A stretch of DNA of 64,000 nucleotides from Pinus tabuliformis (GCA_031772625.1 CM062815.1:117684989-117748988), one strand, 5' to 3'. Shown: positions 11,906 through 24,542, counted from the first letter of the stretch. A program made the numbers and translations. The notes: generated by a model from the sequence alone, not told the origin.

Positions 11906-14014
11906 TGGTGGGTTCCAGTATTGCAGCAATAATACTGCAACTCCTCGAACTCCCTTATTCACTTTTATCAACTCGGTAGTTCGTAACAAACTTGGAAGCG
12001 ATGGTGCTATATGCAAAAGTACTAGCTCTTGCCGCAACTGTCATTGGATCAGCTGGCACAAGTCCGCTAGGAGCTTAAGCCAACTTCTATGAGCTCTCAG
12101 AAGAAGCTTTTAACGGTGATGGATGAAAGCTAACTCAACCAGAGTCTAATCTACTTGCAGAAAGAAGTTGAAAGCTAGAAAGGAACGCAAACCCTAACAA
12201 ACCCTGGTTTTACCAACTAACCCTACTGGTGCAAGTAAAAGGATGAAGCTACAAGAATGGATGCCATTGAATTTTAGAAAGATAAATTGCATGTGACTAA
12301 GCTACTTCTGAAGAGAAATATGAAGAAAACATCTTTTTGCATTTTTGAGTACTTTGTCAAGATTATTTTGCATATGCTTTAACTGTTTTTTACTGTGTAG
12401 AGGTTAATTGGTGAAAGGAAATGGAGTAGGTGCTTGCAGGAGGTTTGGAAGGTTAGAAGAGGGCCTAAGTGGTCCCTAGCACCCTTCCAGAGAGTTTCAC
12501 ATTGATCCGATTCCAAGAAACCACTTTCGTGAGCTTCTACAAGAAGTATACAGGGGTTCTACAGGATGTTCTGTGGGTTCTACAGGATGTTCTTAAAGGA
12601 GATTTTTGAGGGGTTGATGGTGGAAAAGAGGTGAAGAAGTGGGTATGTAGGTTGATGATGATGAGGAATGGTCCAAGACCTGGTGAACGAAGCGGGTGAG
12701 TGACAAGGACTGTTGGATTTGTACAAGGAGGGGTAGAGCAATGTTGCACAAAAATATGGAAATTAGGTCAAAGTGAGGGAACGTAGCAAATGTGAGGCAA
12801 GAATCAGAGTTGGAGGGTGGAGTAGGCGGTATTGATGGAGTAGGGGTAGGCAAAGAGGTTTTACAGGTGCTCTGCAAGTTATTTTCCAAACTATTCAAAC
12901 AAAGACTTGAAAAACCAAAGACCTAGCTACTTTAACCTAATCTGACCTGAATATCAGCAAAGCAAATGAGAAGAAGTTTATTGCAACGAAATCATGTGAA
13001 ATAGCTATGAAAACTAAGCAATCATGAACCTGAACATGTAACCTCAACTGGTATCAACTTCTGCAGATGAGAATCTACAATAACAATTGCATGATGAAGC
13101 AAAGACAATGTTTTTAGTAGCGGCAAGGACACCTTGGTCTCAGCTCATAGTCCCACAGGGGGAGAGGTGAGATCAGGGGTGCTTGATGGCCTTTTTCTGA
13201 AGATATTCTCTATTATTAACCTATCAAAGCAATCTAAACCTGAAAATCCTTTTTAATCATAAACAATGACCTATATAATCAAGCAAAACTGTAATCTACT
13301 TAACATAAATTATTTGATAAAGACATTCAAAACATATAACAGTACAAAAAGGAAGCCTTGGCACTTGGGTTGGGTCCAACCCCAAAAGTTGTAGGCTCCT
13401 AAGAAAAAGCTCAGGACTGATGCCAAATGAAACTGCTTTCCATTATTCAAAAATAACCATGTAACAAGAAATTTGTACAGCAGAACTGCAAAGATGAGCT
13501 AAGGAACTAGCAGCACTATAGTGCAAATACAACTATTCAAAAAACTAAACTACGAAGGCTGGAAGCCTTCCTATTTATGCACTATGAGGGTCTCCAACAG
13601 CCCTCCTTAACTCGAGGGGCTCGACTGCTCAAACTGCCACTAATCAGTCACTTTACACAAAATTGTTCGGCTGCCCTTGGGAATCCTTTTTGGTGGCCTG
13701 TTGAACTCCGATCTGAGGGTGGAGATTTCGAGGAAGGGGCCATTTAGTGCAGGAGACACCCTTCCTATGAATCCTCACCCTTGTTCCTTCATGCTTGGTT
13801 GTCATATGGCTCATAAATGCTTTGCTTTGGTCCAAAATTTGTCCAAAAATCTGCAATAACCACGTGTTAGCCTTCTTGGTCAAGTGACTATCCTCATTCG
13901 TTCAACTAACATAAATATACTCAAAAAGATGCATAAACTATGAAAAATGGTGGATTTGATGAAGAACAGTAGGCAAAATGAACCCAATAAGTTACCCATT
14001 TTTGGGGCTCATCA
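11906..14014 (-). repeat. 5' LTR of element A (2109 bp)
   Basis: The outer end at 14014 is TGATGAGCC on the minus strand; the inner end at 11906 is CCCACCA beside the primer site. Repeats of TTCTACAGGATGTTC occur at about 12550 and 12575. The 984 bases at the right match the left LTR in this window. Confidence 0.85.
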
Positions 14015-14617
14015 CTTGCCTTGATTTGAGTCTTAGGGTTAGAAGGAAACCCTAAGATACCTTTGCCTTCCTTCTAGCTCTTGCTTCTTCCAAAATCGAA
14101 CTTCTAGACTTCCCTAGTGTAGAAACCCTAACTTTGCATTCCAAAAAGAAAGAGAGAGAGACCCAAAACACTTCGACTTCTTCTTTGCACTTCTTTCTTT
14201 GTCCTTCTACTTCTTCCTCCTTCATATGAGATATGAGTGAGTGAATTATCCAAATGGAGGAAGACTTCGTCTTATATATAGGCTTCCTTCAAGGGTGAAC
14301 ATGTATCTTCATTTAGGTCGACTTGACAACTTATGTAGGCAGACTTGACCTTAGAGGTATTTCAACATTTTCAAGAAAAAATAAATTTTCTTTTACAATT
14401 TACAATGTTCTCATAGGGTCTTCCATATATGACAATGACTCCTATACCTCGGACAAACCCTAGAAGCACTCAATGGGTTCTTGACCTATAAAATGAAATA
14501 ACTTGAGCATGAAACCCATGCTTCAATAATAATAATAATAATTTCTTTTTCATTTTATATATACAAGAATACATTTCATACTAATGAAGACCAAACCTAG
14601 TTACACATTTTTCAACA
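14015..14617 (-). repeat. 3' LTR of element B (part right of the element A insertion)
   Basis: Matches 18749-19347, starting at CTTGCCTTGATTTGAG and ending TTCAACA at 14617. The other part lies beyond the left edge, on the far side of element A. Confidence 0.9.
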
Positions 14618-14633
14618 CTCCCTCTTAACTAGG
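14618..14633 (-). other. Polypurine tract of element B
   Basis: The minus strand reads TAGTTAAGAGGGAG directly before the LTR start TGTTGA. Confidence 0.75.
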
Positions 14634-15200
14634 GAGGTATTCATTGAAGGTACATGGTTATTCTCAATTTGAAGATATATCATAAGAAGAGTCGGATTGG
14701 TAACCCATCTATCGAGCATCATAATGACCAACATTGTTATATAACAAGTCCTTGACTAACAACTCTATCTCTTCACAATATCAGAGCACAAAGTTGGCGA
14801 GACCAATGATGTGTAGACACCAACATCATTGTCTCTCCAAGGTACATACCCCACCTAGGTGTTCCCAGAGTATGACCTCTCCTTGGACTATTCTTATCTT
14901 GGGTAGCTAATCCTCAAAGAATATCAGTCCATGACCACTCTTGTCTTGAATGCACTACAACATTCTCAAAGAGTATTGAATGCCATATGGTTATCCAACC
15001 CTCCATTCTTTCTTCCCAAATGAAAATAAGAATGCTTGAGTCTATCCCTCCCTCTCAATCTGAGAGGAAAAATCCACCAAACCTAGATTGTCCCTCAAGT
15101 ATACAAGCTTCTTGTTTTGAAGTGATTTTTTTAATATGTCAGCTACTTTCTCATCAATGGAGATATATTGTAGTTGCACCACACCATTTTTCACTAGCTC
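14634..15200. other. 3' untranslated region of element B
   Basis: Between the RNase H end and the polypurine tract. I see no ORF or repeat of note in these 570 bases. Confidence 0.5.
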
Positions 15201-18200
15201 TCATATATAGTGATACTTGTTTTTTATATGATTTTTCTTCCCATGAAACACTTGGTCCTCAAACAAACGAATACAACTTGTGTTATCACAACGTATCACT
15301 ATAGGGTTCATCGATCTTTCAAATAAGTTAGACGATAACTTCCTTAACCAAATTGCTTCTCGGATAACTTCACATGATGCAACATATTTTTCTTTAGCAC
15401 TACTCAAGGCCACGGTGTTTTGTTTTCTACTCATCCATGATACCATAGATGATCCTAGACTAAAACATCCTCCTATAGTGCTTATTCCATCTTGTTCACC
15501 TCCTCCCCAGTCGAAATATGTGTAACCAATAAATTGAACATGATTCCTTTTATCATATTTCAAACAGTAGTTGATGGTTCCCTACAGATATCTTAGGATA
15601 TGTTTTGTTGTTATCTAATAAGCATGATTTGACTCCACTTGGAATTGACTAATTATATTCACTATAAAACATATTTTCGGATGAGTATTCACCAAGTACA
15701 TTAATGAGCCAATAAATTGTCTATATCTGGAAGGATCCACATGGATTGATTCGAAACTCCTTAGTCTTTTCAAGTTTGCGATCATAGGAGTGGTCATTTC
15801 TTTACGTTCCATCATTTTGAACTTCTACAAAACCTCAATCACATACTTTCCTTGACCTAAATAGACTTCATTAGGTTCCTACCAGACTTCTAGTCCCAGA
15901 TAGTAATGCATCAGCCCTAGATCCTTCATGTCAAATTATGCCACCAATTGCTTCTTACATTCTTCAGTTCAACCTTCTACGCCTATTAAGAGAAGATCAT
16001 CTACATATAGAAGAATGATTACAGGTTCATTGTTTACAACCTTAATATAGAGGTTTGAGTTAGCAAGACTTTTTGTGAAGCCTAGACTTTGTAGATATGC
16101 ATCCATTCTTGCATACCATGCCCTTGCTGCTTGCTTGAGACCGTATAATTCTTTCTTTGATCTGAAAACATATGCCTTCCTATCTTTGATTTTGAATCCA
16201 AATGGTTTTTCTATGTAGACTTCTTCATCTATTGTGGCATTCAGAAATGCGGTCTTGACATCCATTTGGTGGATGTTCCATCCCATCGATGCTGCTAGAG
16301 AGACTAATGATCGAATTGTTGTGTATCTTGTTGTTGGAGTAAAATTTTCTTCATAGTTGATGCCTTCAAGTTGATAGAATCCTCTTGCCACAAATCTTGC
16401 TTTATACTTGTCTATGCTTCCATCGGTTGCATGCTTGATCTTATAGATCCACTTGGAAGTAATTACATATTTGTCTTCAGGCCTTGGTATGATCTCCCAT
16501 CCTCCATTCTTCATTATAGATTCATATTCTTCATTCATGGCATATTTCCATTCTTGATGTTCTATAGCCTCTTCGAAAGTTGATGGTTTTGCTTCTATTA
16601 ATTTTGTCATGTATGCAACATACCCAGAGTATCTCGTGGGTCTTTTAATTTCTATAAATGATCCTTGAGATACTCCATGACCTTCTGCATCAAGTAGTGT
16701 AGACTTCAACCAATTAGGTATTTTCCTTGTTTCTTGAGTGACCACAGGTTGAATAGGTTCACTAGGTCCTTCTTCATCTTGGTGAGAACCTTCTTCTTTG
16801 TCAACTTCTTCCTCAAACATAGGAAGTTCTTTGTCATAAAAATCTATAGAAAGTTCTTTTGATTTCTTGAATGCTATGATTTCATCAAATATGACATCAC
16901 AATTAACTTCAATGTGATGTCCATCTTTCATACAGATTCTATATGCTTTAAATGAGTTACTATTCCCAACAAATATACCTTTCACACTGGAAGGATCCAG
17001 CTTCTTTCTTTTTTCTTTTGGTATATGAATGTACACAAGACATCCAAATATTTGGTGATGATCGATGGATGGCTTCTTCCCAGTGAACACTTCTTCTAGG
17101 ATTTTTTTTAGAGATATGTGAGGACATAGATTATGTATGTAGATTGTTGTCTTAGTTGCCTCACCCCATAGAGACTTTTGTAGATCTTGATTGTGTATCA
17201 TTGCTTTTACACTTTCTTCAATGGACCTGTTCTTTCTTTTTGCAACTCAATTTTGTTCAGGATTGTATGGCACTATCAACTCCCTCTTAATCCCAGGTTC
17301 CTTACAGAATGTTATGATCTCCTTGGATGTATATTCTCCTCCATTATCAGATCTTAGTATTTTGATCCTTCTTTCTGTGAGGTTCTCCACTTTAGCTTTT
17401 AATTGTTTAAATTTAGTGAATACTTCATCCTTGGTTTTCATTAATTAAACCCGGGTATTTCTTGAGTGATCATATATGAATGTGACATAATAAATATGTT
17501 CGCCAAGTGATTTTGGGGTCATAGGGCCACATACATCAGAGTGAATGAGATCCAACTTAGATTTCTTTCGTTTGTGAAGCATTGCTTCCAAATAGTTTCT
17601 TGGTATTTTTGCCTAATACACATCCTTTTCAGACACCTTCATGATCCCCCTTTATACTTTTTATTCCATCTACTATATAATTTAGGGTTGGAAGAATATT
17701 GAAATGTAGATGACCAAACCTTCTATGCCAAAGTTCACATGGACTAATCTCAATGTGAACTAGGGCATGATTTGAAGGAGATATTACTCCGTAGAGTCTT
17801 CCTTCTCGAGTAACAATTAATTTAGCTTTTTCTATACTTGAGTCTTTTTCCCAAACAACTACTCTTCCATCAATGAATGCTACTCTATATCCTTTATCTT
17901 CTAAGCCTGAAATAGGAAGTAGATTTTGTGCAAACCTAGAACAAACAGAATGTTGTTGAGGTGGATGTTGCTTCCATATTCTAGATTTATGGATGATGAT
18001 CAAATTCCTTTCATAGAATAACTCTTCTTATCTCCAAGTTCCACAAAGTATGTGGATTTTCATTTTGATAAGGTCTTCAATTGGTGAGAGTGACCATTCA
18101 TGTGCCTTGATGCACCGCTATGAATTACGTAGATGTCTTCGCCTTGAAATGTTCCAGAGAGAGCAGAGAAGAGTTCTTCATCTTTTTCTATGATTGATTC

Positions 18201-18320
18201 CTTCTTTGAAGAGATTATGAGACTCCATACCTCTTTTATGCTTTTCTTGAGATGGCTTGCAATCCTTTTGATGACCTTCTTCATTGTAGAGGAGATCTTC
18301 ATGATCCCCTTAGATAACCA
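15201..18320 (-). pseudogene. Copia polyprotein remnant of element B (protease to RNase H)
   Basis: From the 5' side: a protease with the catalytic motif changed to IHSGASRHMNG (histidine for the active aspartate, about 18110); the GAG-pre-integrase motif LWHRRFGHLHF (about 17720); an integrase core with RSDNGGEY (about 17350) and its C-terminal part; RT with MDVKTAFLNA and intact YVDDLLL (about 16000); and RNase H with SRKQNTVALSS (15201-15563). Most pieces share one frame, with a frameshift around 18003 and several stops. Protease begins almost directly at the primer site, so gag and most of the leader are deleted. Non-functional. Confidence 0.85.
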
Positions 18321-18334
18321 AAGCTCTGATACCA
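18321..18334 (-). other. Primer binding site of element B, initiator-tRNA-Met type
   Basis: The minus strand reads TGGTATCAGAGCTT directly beside the LTR, a perfect copia-type site. Confidence 0.92.
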
Positions 18335-19347
18335 TGTTGAGAATTTAGTAGGGCAATATATATGTTAATTATCTTCACTTGATAACTTCTTTTGATATGT
18401 TTTTACTTATTAGATTTGATCTTTTTTAGTTCAATATGAAATATATCAAACAGCTACCAAAACAGTCAGAACAATGACACAGTATGTAGGCTCCAAGCTA
18501 GGGCCAAAACCCCTCCTCTTGAGGGGAAAACTCGTAAAATATCTTCTTATCTCTTAGATATTTCAATTAATGAATACCATGACCTATACTTAGACAATTA
18601 TCCTCTGAGATCAAGTCTTCCTTGACCTCCTTCTGCAATATCTTCGACCTCCCTAGTAAATCACAAAGTTTGCCCCAACAACTGCTGCAACAGTGGTTGC
18701 TTCACTAGGAGACTTTGATCTCCTTCTTGTTGCTCTTCCCTTGACCTCTCTTGCCTTGATTTGAGTCTTAGGGCTAGAAGGAAACCCTAAGAGACCTTTT
18801 CTTTCCTTCTAGTTCTTGCTTCTTCCAAAATCGAACTTCTAGACTTCCCTAGTGCAGAAACCCTAACTTCGCATTCCCAAAAGAGAGAGAGAGACCCAAA
18901 ACACTTTGACTTCTTCTTCGCACTTCTTTCTTCGTCCTTCTACTGCTTCTTCCTTCAGATGATAGATGATTGAGTGAATGATCCAAATGGAGGATGGGTT
19001 CCTCTTATACATAGGCTTCCTTCAAGGGTGGACATGTCTCTTCACTTAGGCTGACTTGACAGTGTATGTAGGCCGACTTGATCTCGGAGGTATTTCGACA
19101 TTTTCAAGACAAAATAAATTTTATTTTACAATTTATAATGTGCCCATAGGGTCTTCCATATATGAAAATGACTCTTATACCTAGGACAAACCCTAGAATC
19201 ACTCAATGGGTGCTTGACCTATAAAATAAAATAACTTGAGCATGAAACCCATGCTTCAATAATAATAATAATTTCCTTTTCATTTTATATATACAAGAAT
19301 ACATTTCATACTAATGAAGATTGAACCTAGTTACACATTTTTCAACA
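18335..19347 (-). repeat. 5' LTR of element B (1013 bp)
   Basis: Ends TGTTGA and TCAACA. Adjoins the primer site on the left and LINE sequence on the right. Confidence 0.92.
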
Positions 19348-21027
19348 TATTAGGAGTATATGATCCCATGAGAGAGTGTGTACCCAAACCAACTCATCCT
19401 CTTTTTGGTATAGTCTTATATGTGTATAAAATAGGGCCTCTAAGTACCCTTTCCAAATTTCACAGAATTCTAGTCCTATCCACAAATCCCTAATTGAAAA
19501 CCACCCTTGATGCTAAATAGAGGTCTGATATGGGTTTTCAATATGAGGAAGTCTAGAAAACCCTCTGTCTCGAAGAATATCAATGAGGGTCTGAGGCAAA
19601 TGATGGGATAACTTGCTATTGGGTTAAGGTTCCTGGCCCAATCAAACCTTTGTACCTTTACCAACCTTCCAAGCCAAACCCTCAACCTAATCCAATCTTC
19701 TAGAGAAAATGGATGAATGTACTTTTGATAAATCACCTAAGTCCACAAATTGTGAGTGTACAAAAGCATCCAACCACATTTAGTTGTTAATGCATGAGAG
19801 AACAAGAAAATTCTTTTGATACCCCATCCTCATAGCTCTTTGGGTAGAGCAATCCACTCCCATCTAACCCAAGGGAGCACAAATTGTTCCTAAGTGCCAA
19901 CCCATAAGAATTTGAAGCATATTCTTCTTACTTTTTCTAAAACATCATTAGGGATCCACCACCAACATCCAAAACACGGGATGTCTTCCAACAATCATTT
20001 GACTAGAACAAGTCTCCCTACTCTAGAAATTCATCGAAGGAACCAACATTTTAATATTTTTTCAATATTGGCAATTAGCCCAGACTAGTCTTCATTCTTG
20101 TAGAAATTGGGTTTCAAATGAAAACCCAATTATTTGATACCTGTATCCATCTCAAGAAATTGAAAAGGAAAAACATTCATGAGATTATGTACTTCAATAC
20201 CTGACAATTTTTTAGCTAAAATAGAGGATTTTCTATCATTAACAACCATGCATACAGCTATATCAAACATATTAATAATCTTAGATAATTTAGCTATATG
20301 TCTACAAGAACCATTACATAAATAATGATAACAAAAACAAACAATAAATGAGTGATAGAAAGTGTATCTAAAATGATAGTGCCCTGGAAGTCACCCTTGC
20401 ATTTATCATTTGCCAGCAATCAGCTTATATCTTCATCAACTAAGATGAACAATAAAGGGGGGAAGGGCATCCTTGTCTAAGACCTCGTTGGGTATGGAAG
20501 AAAGGGGATGTCGACCCATTGATCAGTACAACAAAATAAATTGACCGAATGCATCCCATCACCTAAGTTATAAAATATGTCCTGAACCCAAAATGGGTTA
20601 GTAGAATTCTAAGGTACATCCAACTCACACGGTCATATGCTTTGGAGAGATCAATTTTTATTACCACTCCCTATAATCTGAGGGATTTGATACTATGAAG
20701 ACCCTCTTGGGCCACCCCAATGGCCTCATGGATCTATCTCCCGTCAAGAAAGCCAAATTTTTCTTTTGAGATAGAGTTTGATAGAATTGGTTTTAATATT
20801 CTAGCTATAAATTTGGATATGACTTTGTAGATACAATTGCACAAATAAATAGGGTGGAAATCCTCAAAAGATATAGGCTTTTCCACTTTGGGTATTAGAG
20901 CAACGAAGGTGGAGTTGAAAGTTGGCAATACTCTTCCTTCCCTCTTAGATTCATTTACAACCCTCAGCAAATCCTTGCCAATGATATCGAAAAATCCTTC
21001 AAAGAACTCGATCCCCCACCCATCAAG
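19348..21027 (-). pseudogene. LINE (L1-type) ORF2, RT domain to C-terminus
   Basis: Minus-strand reading gives plant L1 ORF2 in order: DGWGIEFFEGFF (21020), FNSTFVALIPKVEKP and NCIYKVISKFIARILKPIL (20970-20734), IDLSKAYD (about 20650) and RGLRQGCP (about 20480). The FADD active-site region has become LLFVFVII with a frameshift (about 20330). Next come KYLGFHLKPN and a C-terminal part ending in DELVWVHTLMGSYTPN beside element B. It is one piece of the LINE that resumes at 27167, with the target split precisely by element C. The active site is lost; dead. Confidence 0.85.
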
Positions 21028-22541
21028 TGTAATGTCCCCAATTAATAATTTTTCTAAGGGAAATTCTCAATTTTGCAATTTTGCAATTTTGGAAAATAAT
21101 AAATATTTTTAGATAAATGAAATTAGGAGAAATAAGTTGTGGAGGTATTAAATAAATTTTGGAGAAAAGGGAATGGTTGGGACTTAGGAAAAGAAGAAAA
21201 ACTAAAGTCAACATAAGTTGTGGAGGTTAGAAAAAAGGGAAATCGAACCATGGGAATAATAAAACCATGGTATCAAAGCATAGCGTGAGATAAATCGAAC
21301 CATGGTATGAGGAAGGGAAAGCAACAATAAAAGGAAGGCTAGAGCCTCATTTTGATCATTCTATTGGGAATTTCAGAATTGGAGAGTTTGCTTGAGCTGC
21401 TTAGCCAAGTCAAATAGTGTTGTTTAACACAAGGAATTTCTAAGCATAAATCCCACCCTCATTTCGGATAACTTCGAGTGCCTCCCTGTTGAAGTCATTT
21501 GGGGAGTCCAATTCAGGATTTCCACAGAGCTTTATTACAACTCTTCACTCATTTTTCCACTCCTTGGGCACAAACGCAGTTCAAGTTTCACATTGGGGAA
21601 TCAACTATTGTGGGTTGTAGTTCTAACTATTTTGCAGGTGATTTTCCATATTGATCTCTATTATTTTGTAGAGGATTTGCAGGGCATAGATCAACATTAT
21701 TTGTGGGCCCTAATTTCTCTTTTTGGAGCTGCATTGGGGTTTATTAGTTATTCTCTGCTTAGGGGTTGAACAATAGTGTTTTTCCAGGTATTGGAGCTGA
21801 TTTTGGTCGGTAGTTTGAGGAAGGAATTTTGCTGGAATTTGGAGGAGTTTCCATTTTGATAAATTGTGCATTCTTGCAACAATTTGATTTATGTAGCTCA
21901 ATATTAGATTGTGAAGGGCCATGCACTAATTTTAAGGTTTCAGTAACTAGTGGATTCAACTTGATATTTTCATGGGTTTTTTTGGGTTTTATGAGAGGAG
22001 TCTGTGGTAAGAATTTTAAATTTTTCTAGGAAATATACGAGCCTAAAACCCTTATTCTTATAGCAGGGCGAATGGTTGGTTTAGCTCAGAATTTCGCACT
22101 AATTTAGGCATTATGGGTCAGATGGAATTAGCTCAAAATATTTTTGGGTTTTATTGATTGGGGTGTGAGGAGCCTCTCTCTAATTTTTCAGAATTTTTGG
22201 AGTAGATTTGAGGCCTCAAATATCAATTTGCCTCCAGCAACAACAACAATAAATTTTTGGGTAGAGCATACAACCAGTGAGCCATTTCAATGTGGAATTT
22301 TCTTCATTCTCACTTGGTTTTTGCGTTCTTGATTTAGAAAGCCCAGATGCACACATTTCACTATATTTTGTACTCAAATTCTCATCGGATATTCAATAAA
22401 ATGGCTCAACTCTATTATTCCTTCTCAACAGTGTTCTGAATTTGTTGTTCTTATGGAGTTTTCATATTGCATGTTTATTTATTTGTTATAGCTAGTTCAT
22501 ATTTTTATATTTCACTGCATTTCTCTAGTTAGAATACTACA
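21028..22541 (+). repeat. 5' LTR of element C (about 1.5 kb)
   Basis: Runs from TGTAATGTCCCC to ATACTACA, followed after one base by the primer site. ATTCAATAAAATGG near 22395 is a plausible poly(A) region. Its body does not visibly match the 3' LTR. Confidence 0.65.
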
Positions 22542-22542
22542 A

Positions 22543-22560
22543 TAGTATCAAAGCATGATT
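22543..22560 (+). other. Primer binding site of element C
   Basis: TAGTATCAAAGCATGATT resembles the initiator-tRNA-Met site TGGTATCAGAGC with two G-to-A changes, right after the LTR. Confidence 0.7.
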
Positions 22561-22704
22561 TTGGCTAGTTGTGGGTTAAAATCAAAGTTTTTGTATTGTC
22601 GTATTATTCCTGAAAAATAAGGGGACCAAGTTTGTGGATTAAAATTTCTAATCTATTTGCTAGAGAATAATTGTCGCAGGTGTGTCCAAAAAAAAAAAAA
22701 TTGG

Positions 22705-23037
22705 ACCGGATTTATTGTAGGGCTGAAATTATTCTACTAGGTTGGAATTATTTTGCTAGGATGAGTTCATTTTGTTGGGCGAAAATTCTTTTGTTGGGTC
22801 AAATTTATCTTATAGACCGATATTATTTTGTTGGGCCAAATTTATCTTGCGGGGCTAACATTATTCTACTAATTTGAATTTCTCTTGATGGACCGAAATT
22901 ATTTGTTGGGCTGGTTTATTTGTTGGAGCCCAATTTATTTGCCCCAACCTAGTTTATTTGCCAAAGCCATATTTATTTATTGGGATTGAGTTTATTTGTT
23001 GGGCCCAATTTATCTGTCGTAGCCTAGTTTATTTTCT
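22705..23037 (+). repeat. Degenerate tandem array, first block
   Basis: About 12 diverged units of about 22-27 bp built on the theme TTATTTGTTGGGCCCAATTTA. Similar to the second block at 23517. Confidence 0.75.
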
Positions 23038-23516
23038 GGAGGTTTTGCAGGAGATTTCTCTCATTTGAGCCGGTGATTTTGTAGTGAATTTTCAAGACTG
23101 AAGTGTAGGAGCATTGTGGTACAAACTTATCTTATTTGGAGCGGTTTGTATCCCTGGGTAGAGTATGAAACTCACACTAAATTGAGGCTTTTTGTATCTG
23201 CTAGAATCTACCCAAGGTTTTTCTAGGTTTTTCCAGGTTCTGTGAGAGGGGTCCATAGTTAAAATTTTAGAATTTTCTGGGAACTATTCAGGTTGTAAAT
23301 TAACATTCCTTCAGTAGTGCGTTTATTGGTAAACTGAATAATTCACGCCACTTGGCGTTGATCTTGGCTTGGAGTTAAGCCAAACCATTTCTGGGTTTTT
23401 ATGGGTTTGGTGTAAGGAGCCTCAAATTAAATTCTCACAATTTTTGGATTAGTATTGAGGGCAGAAATACCAGTTCATCTTCAGCGGCAGCAACATAATT
23501 TCTAGGCAATGCGAAT
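23038..23516 (+). repeat. Diverged internal copy of part of the element C 5' LTR
   Basis: 23210-23510 resembles 21960-22260: the same order of GGTTTT-rich text, GAGAGG(A/G)GTC, AATTTT(A/T), 'GTGTAAGGAGCCTC' against 'GTGTGAGGAGCCTC', and CAGCAACA. The offset is about 1250 bases. This suggests an internal duplication of LTR sequence. Confidence 0.5.
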
Positions 23517-23737
23517 TATTTATTTGGGTTATTTTGTTGGGCCAAATTTATCTTGTGTTGAATTTCTCTTGCAGAGCCAAAATTATTTTGTCGAGACGAA
23601 TTCGTCTTCTTGTGCTGAAATTATTTTGTTGGAGCCCAATTTATTTGTTAAAGCCTAGTTTATTTACTAGGGCCCAATTTATTTGTCAGGGCCTAATTTA
23701 TTTGTCAGAGCCAAATTTATTTATTGGGGTAAAGTAT
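23517..23737 (+). repeat. Degenerate tandem array, second block
   Basis: About eight units of the same TTATTTGT(T/C)(A/G)G(G/A)GCC(C/A)AATTTA theme, in the same relative position to the duplicated LTR-like text as the first block. Confidence 0.75.
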
Positions 23738-24117
23738 TATGAGGTTGCATGTGCTAGCTGATTGATTATATTGGTATGTTGTAACAGCCATGCACTGTTA
23801 TGTGTGTTACATAGTCATAGTTTGGGTATGTTGATTATTGATGCCATGTAAAGTTGAGTAGAGGTTGAGTTAGCTTTTGTACAACATTGTTACCCTTGCT
23901 AAAAAATGATGGGATTTGAGGAGACATTTGAAAATCTCAAGAAAAACATTTAATGACTTTGAAAGAAGTTGGTACCAACAACAATTCGAGAAATCGCTTA
24001 AAACTGGTGTTTGGGGTTATAATGCTTCCTTGGATCAAAGAGAAAACAATAGGCCCTTTTCAAAGGAGGCGCATGTTATCATACAGCTGGAGAAAATATG
24101 GGATTTGCAAAAGGAGC

Positions 24118-24542
24118 GAGAGGTAGGGGATTGGCTCTTTGCACTTGGATCTAATTTGAAGAACCTAAATATGACCGTAAAAACTTTCCTTAATCTGGAG
24201 AATCTAGATTCACACGTTTCTAAAGTAAGATAATTAGATTTGAGGGTCATAAATTAGGCACTCAAACCAACAATGCTTTCTTTGATTCAATCAATATTCT
24301 TGGATCACCCTTGTGAAGGGTTCATACTTATAGTAACCTCCTATATTAGTGATATTATTAGAATAACTTCACCTATGATTCCCTATAATGATGACATTAT
24401 GAGAAAAAATTTCCAACTAATAGAAGATAATCTTTAGGATCTACGTAACATCTTGGGTCTTGCCATTGAGAAGAGGCTCAAGATCTTAGAAATCATGGAT
24501 AGAGTCATGGGTAACCATGATTACATTTGCAAGATGCTATAA
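24118..24542 (+). pseudogene. Captured fragment of a PDS5-like cohesin regulator (N-terminal HEAT repeats)
   Basis: One plus-strand frame reads LGSNLKNLNMTVKTFL, LENLDSHVSKV, then ALKPTMLSLIQS, FLDHP, SYISDIIRITSP, PYNDDIMRKNFQLI and KRLKILEIMDRV. Order and spacing match the N-terminus of plant PDS5 proteins (a leucine-rich helix pair; an LxPSM.AL segment; HPD.DVK; C.SEI.RITAP; PY.DD.M...FQLI; R..ILE). PDS5 controls cohesin on chromosomes. Four in-frame stops (TAA, TAG, TAG, TAA) break it, and no introns are seen, which points to RNA-level capture. The identification rests on pattern recognition only. Confidence 0.6.

Larger units (their letters stand above)
1..14014 (-). mobile_element. Element A: Athila-type Ty3/gypsy LTR retrotransposon, 3' LTR cut by the window edge
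   Basis: On the minus strand the order is 5' LTR (11906-14014), tRNA-Asp-like primer site, gag, protease, RT/RNase H, integrase, a long extra ORF, polypurine tract, 3' LTR (985 to beyond base 1). The extra ORF after pol, 2.1-kb LTRs, the tRNA-Asp primer and a DLGA protease motif fit the Athila clade. The first 540 bases of the left LTR differ from 13031 onward at about 29 sites (about 5%), so this is an old insertion. All ORFs carry stops, so it is dead. It sits inside the LTR of copia element B: the sequence right of 14014 continues the LTR copy seen at about 18749. The matching target duplication lies left of the window. Confidence 0.9.
14015..19347 (-). mobile_element. Element B: Ty1/copia retrotransposon, gag-deleted, with element A in its 3' LTR
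   Basis: The 5' LTR at 18335-19347 has perfect TGTTGA/TCAACA ends. The primer site, a degraded pol and a polypurine tract follow, and then the surviving part of the 3' LTR (14015-14617), broken by element A. The internal region is only 3.7 kb because gag is missing. Residual LTRs differ by roughly 6-7% over the first 135 bases compared, slightly more than element A, as the nesting predicts. It is inserted into the LINE. Confidence 0.9.
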
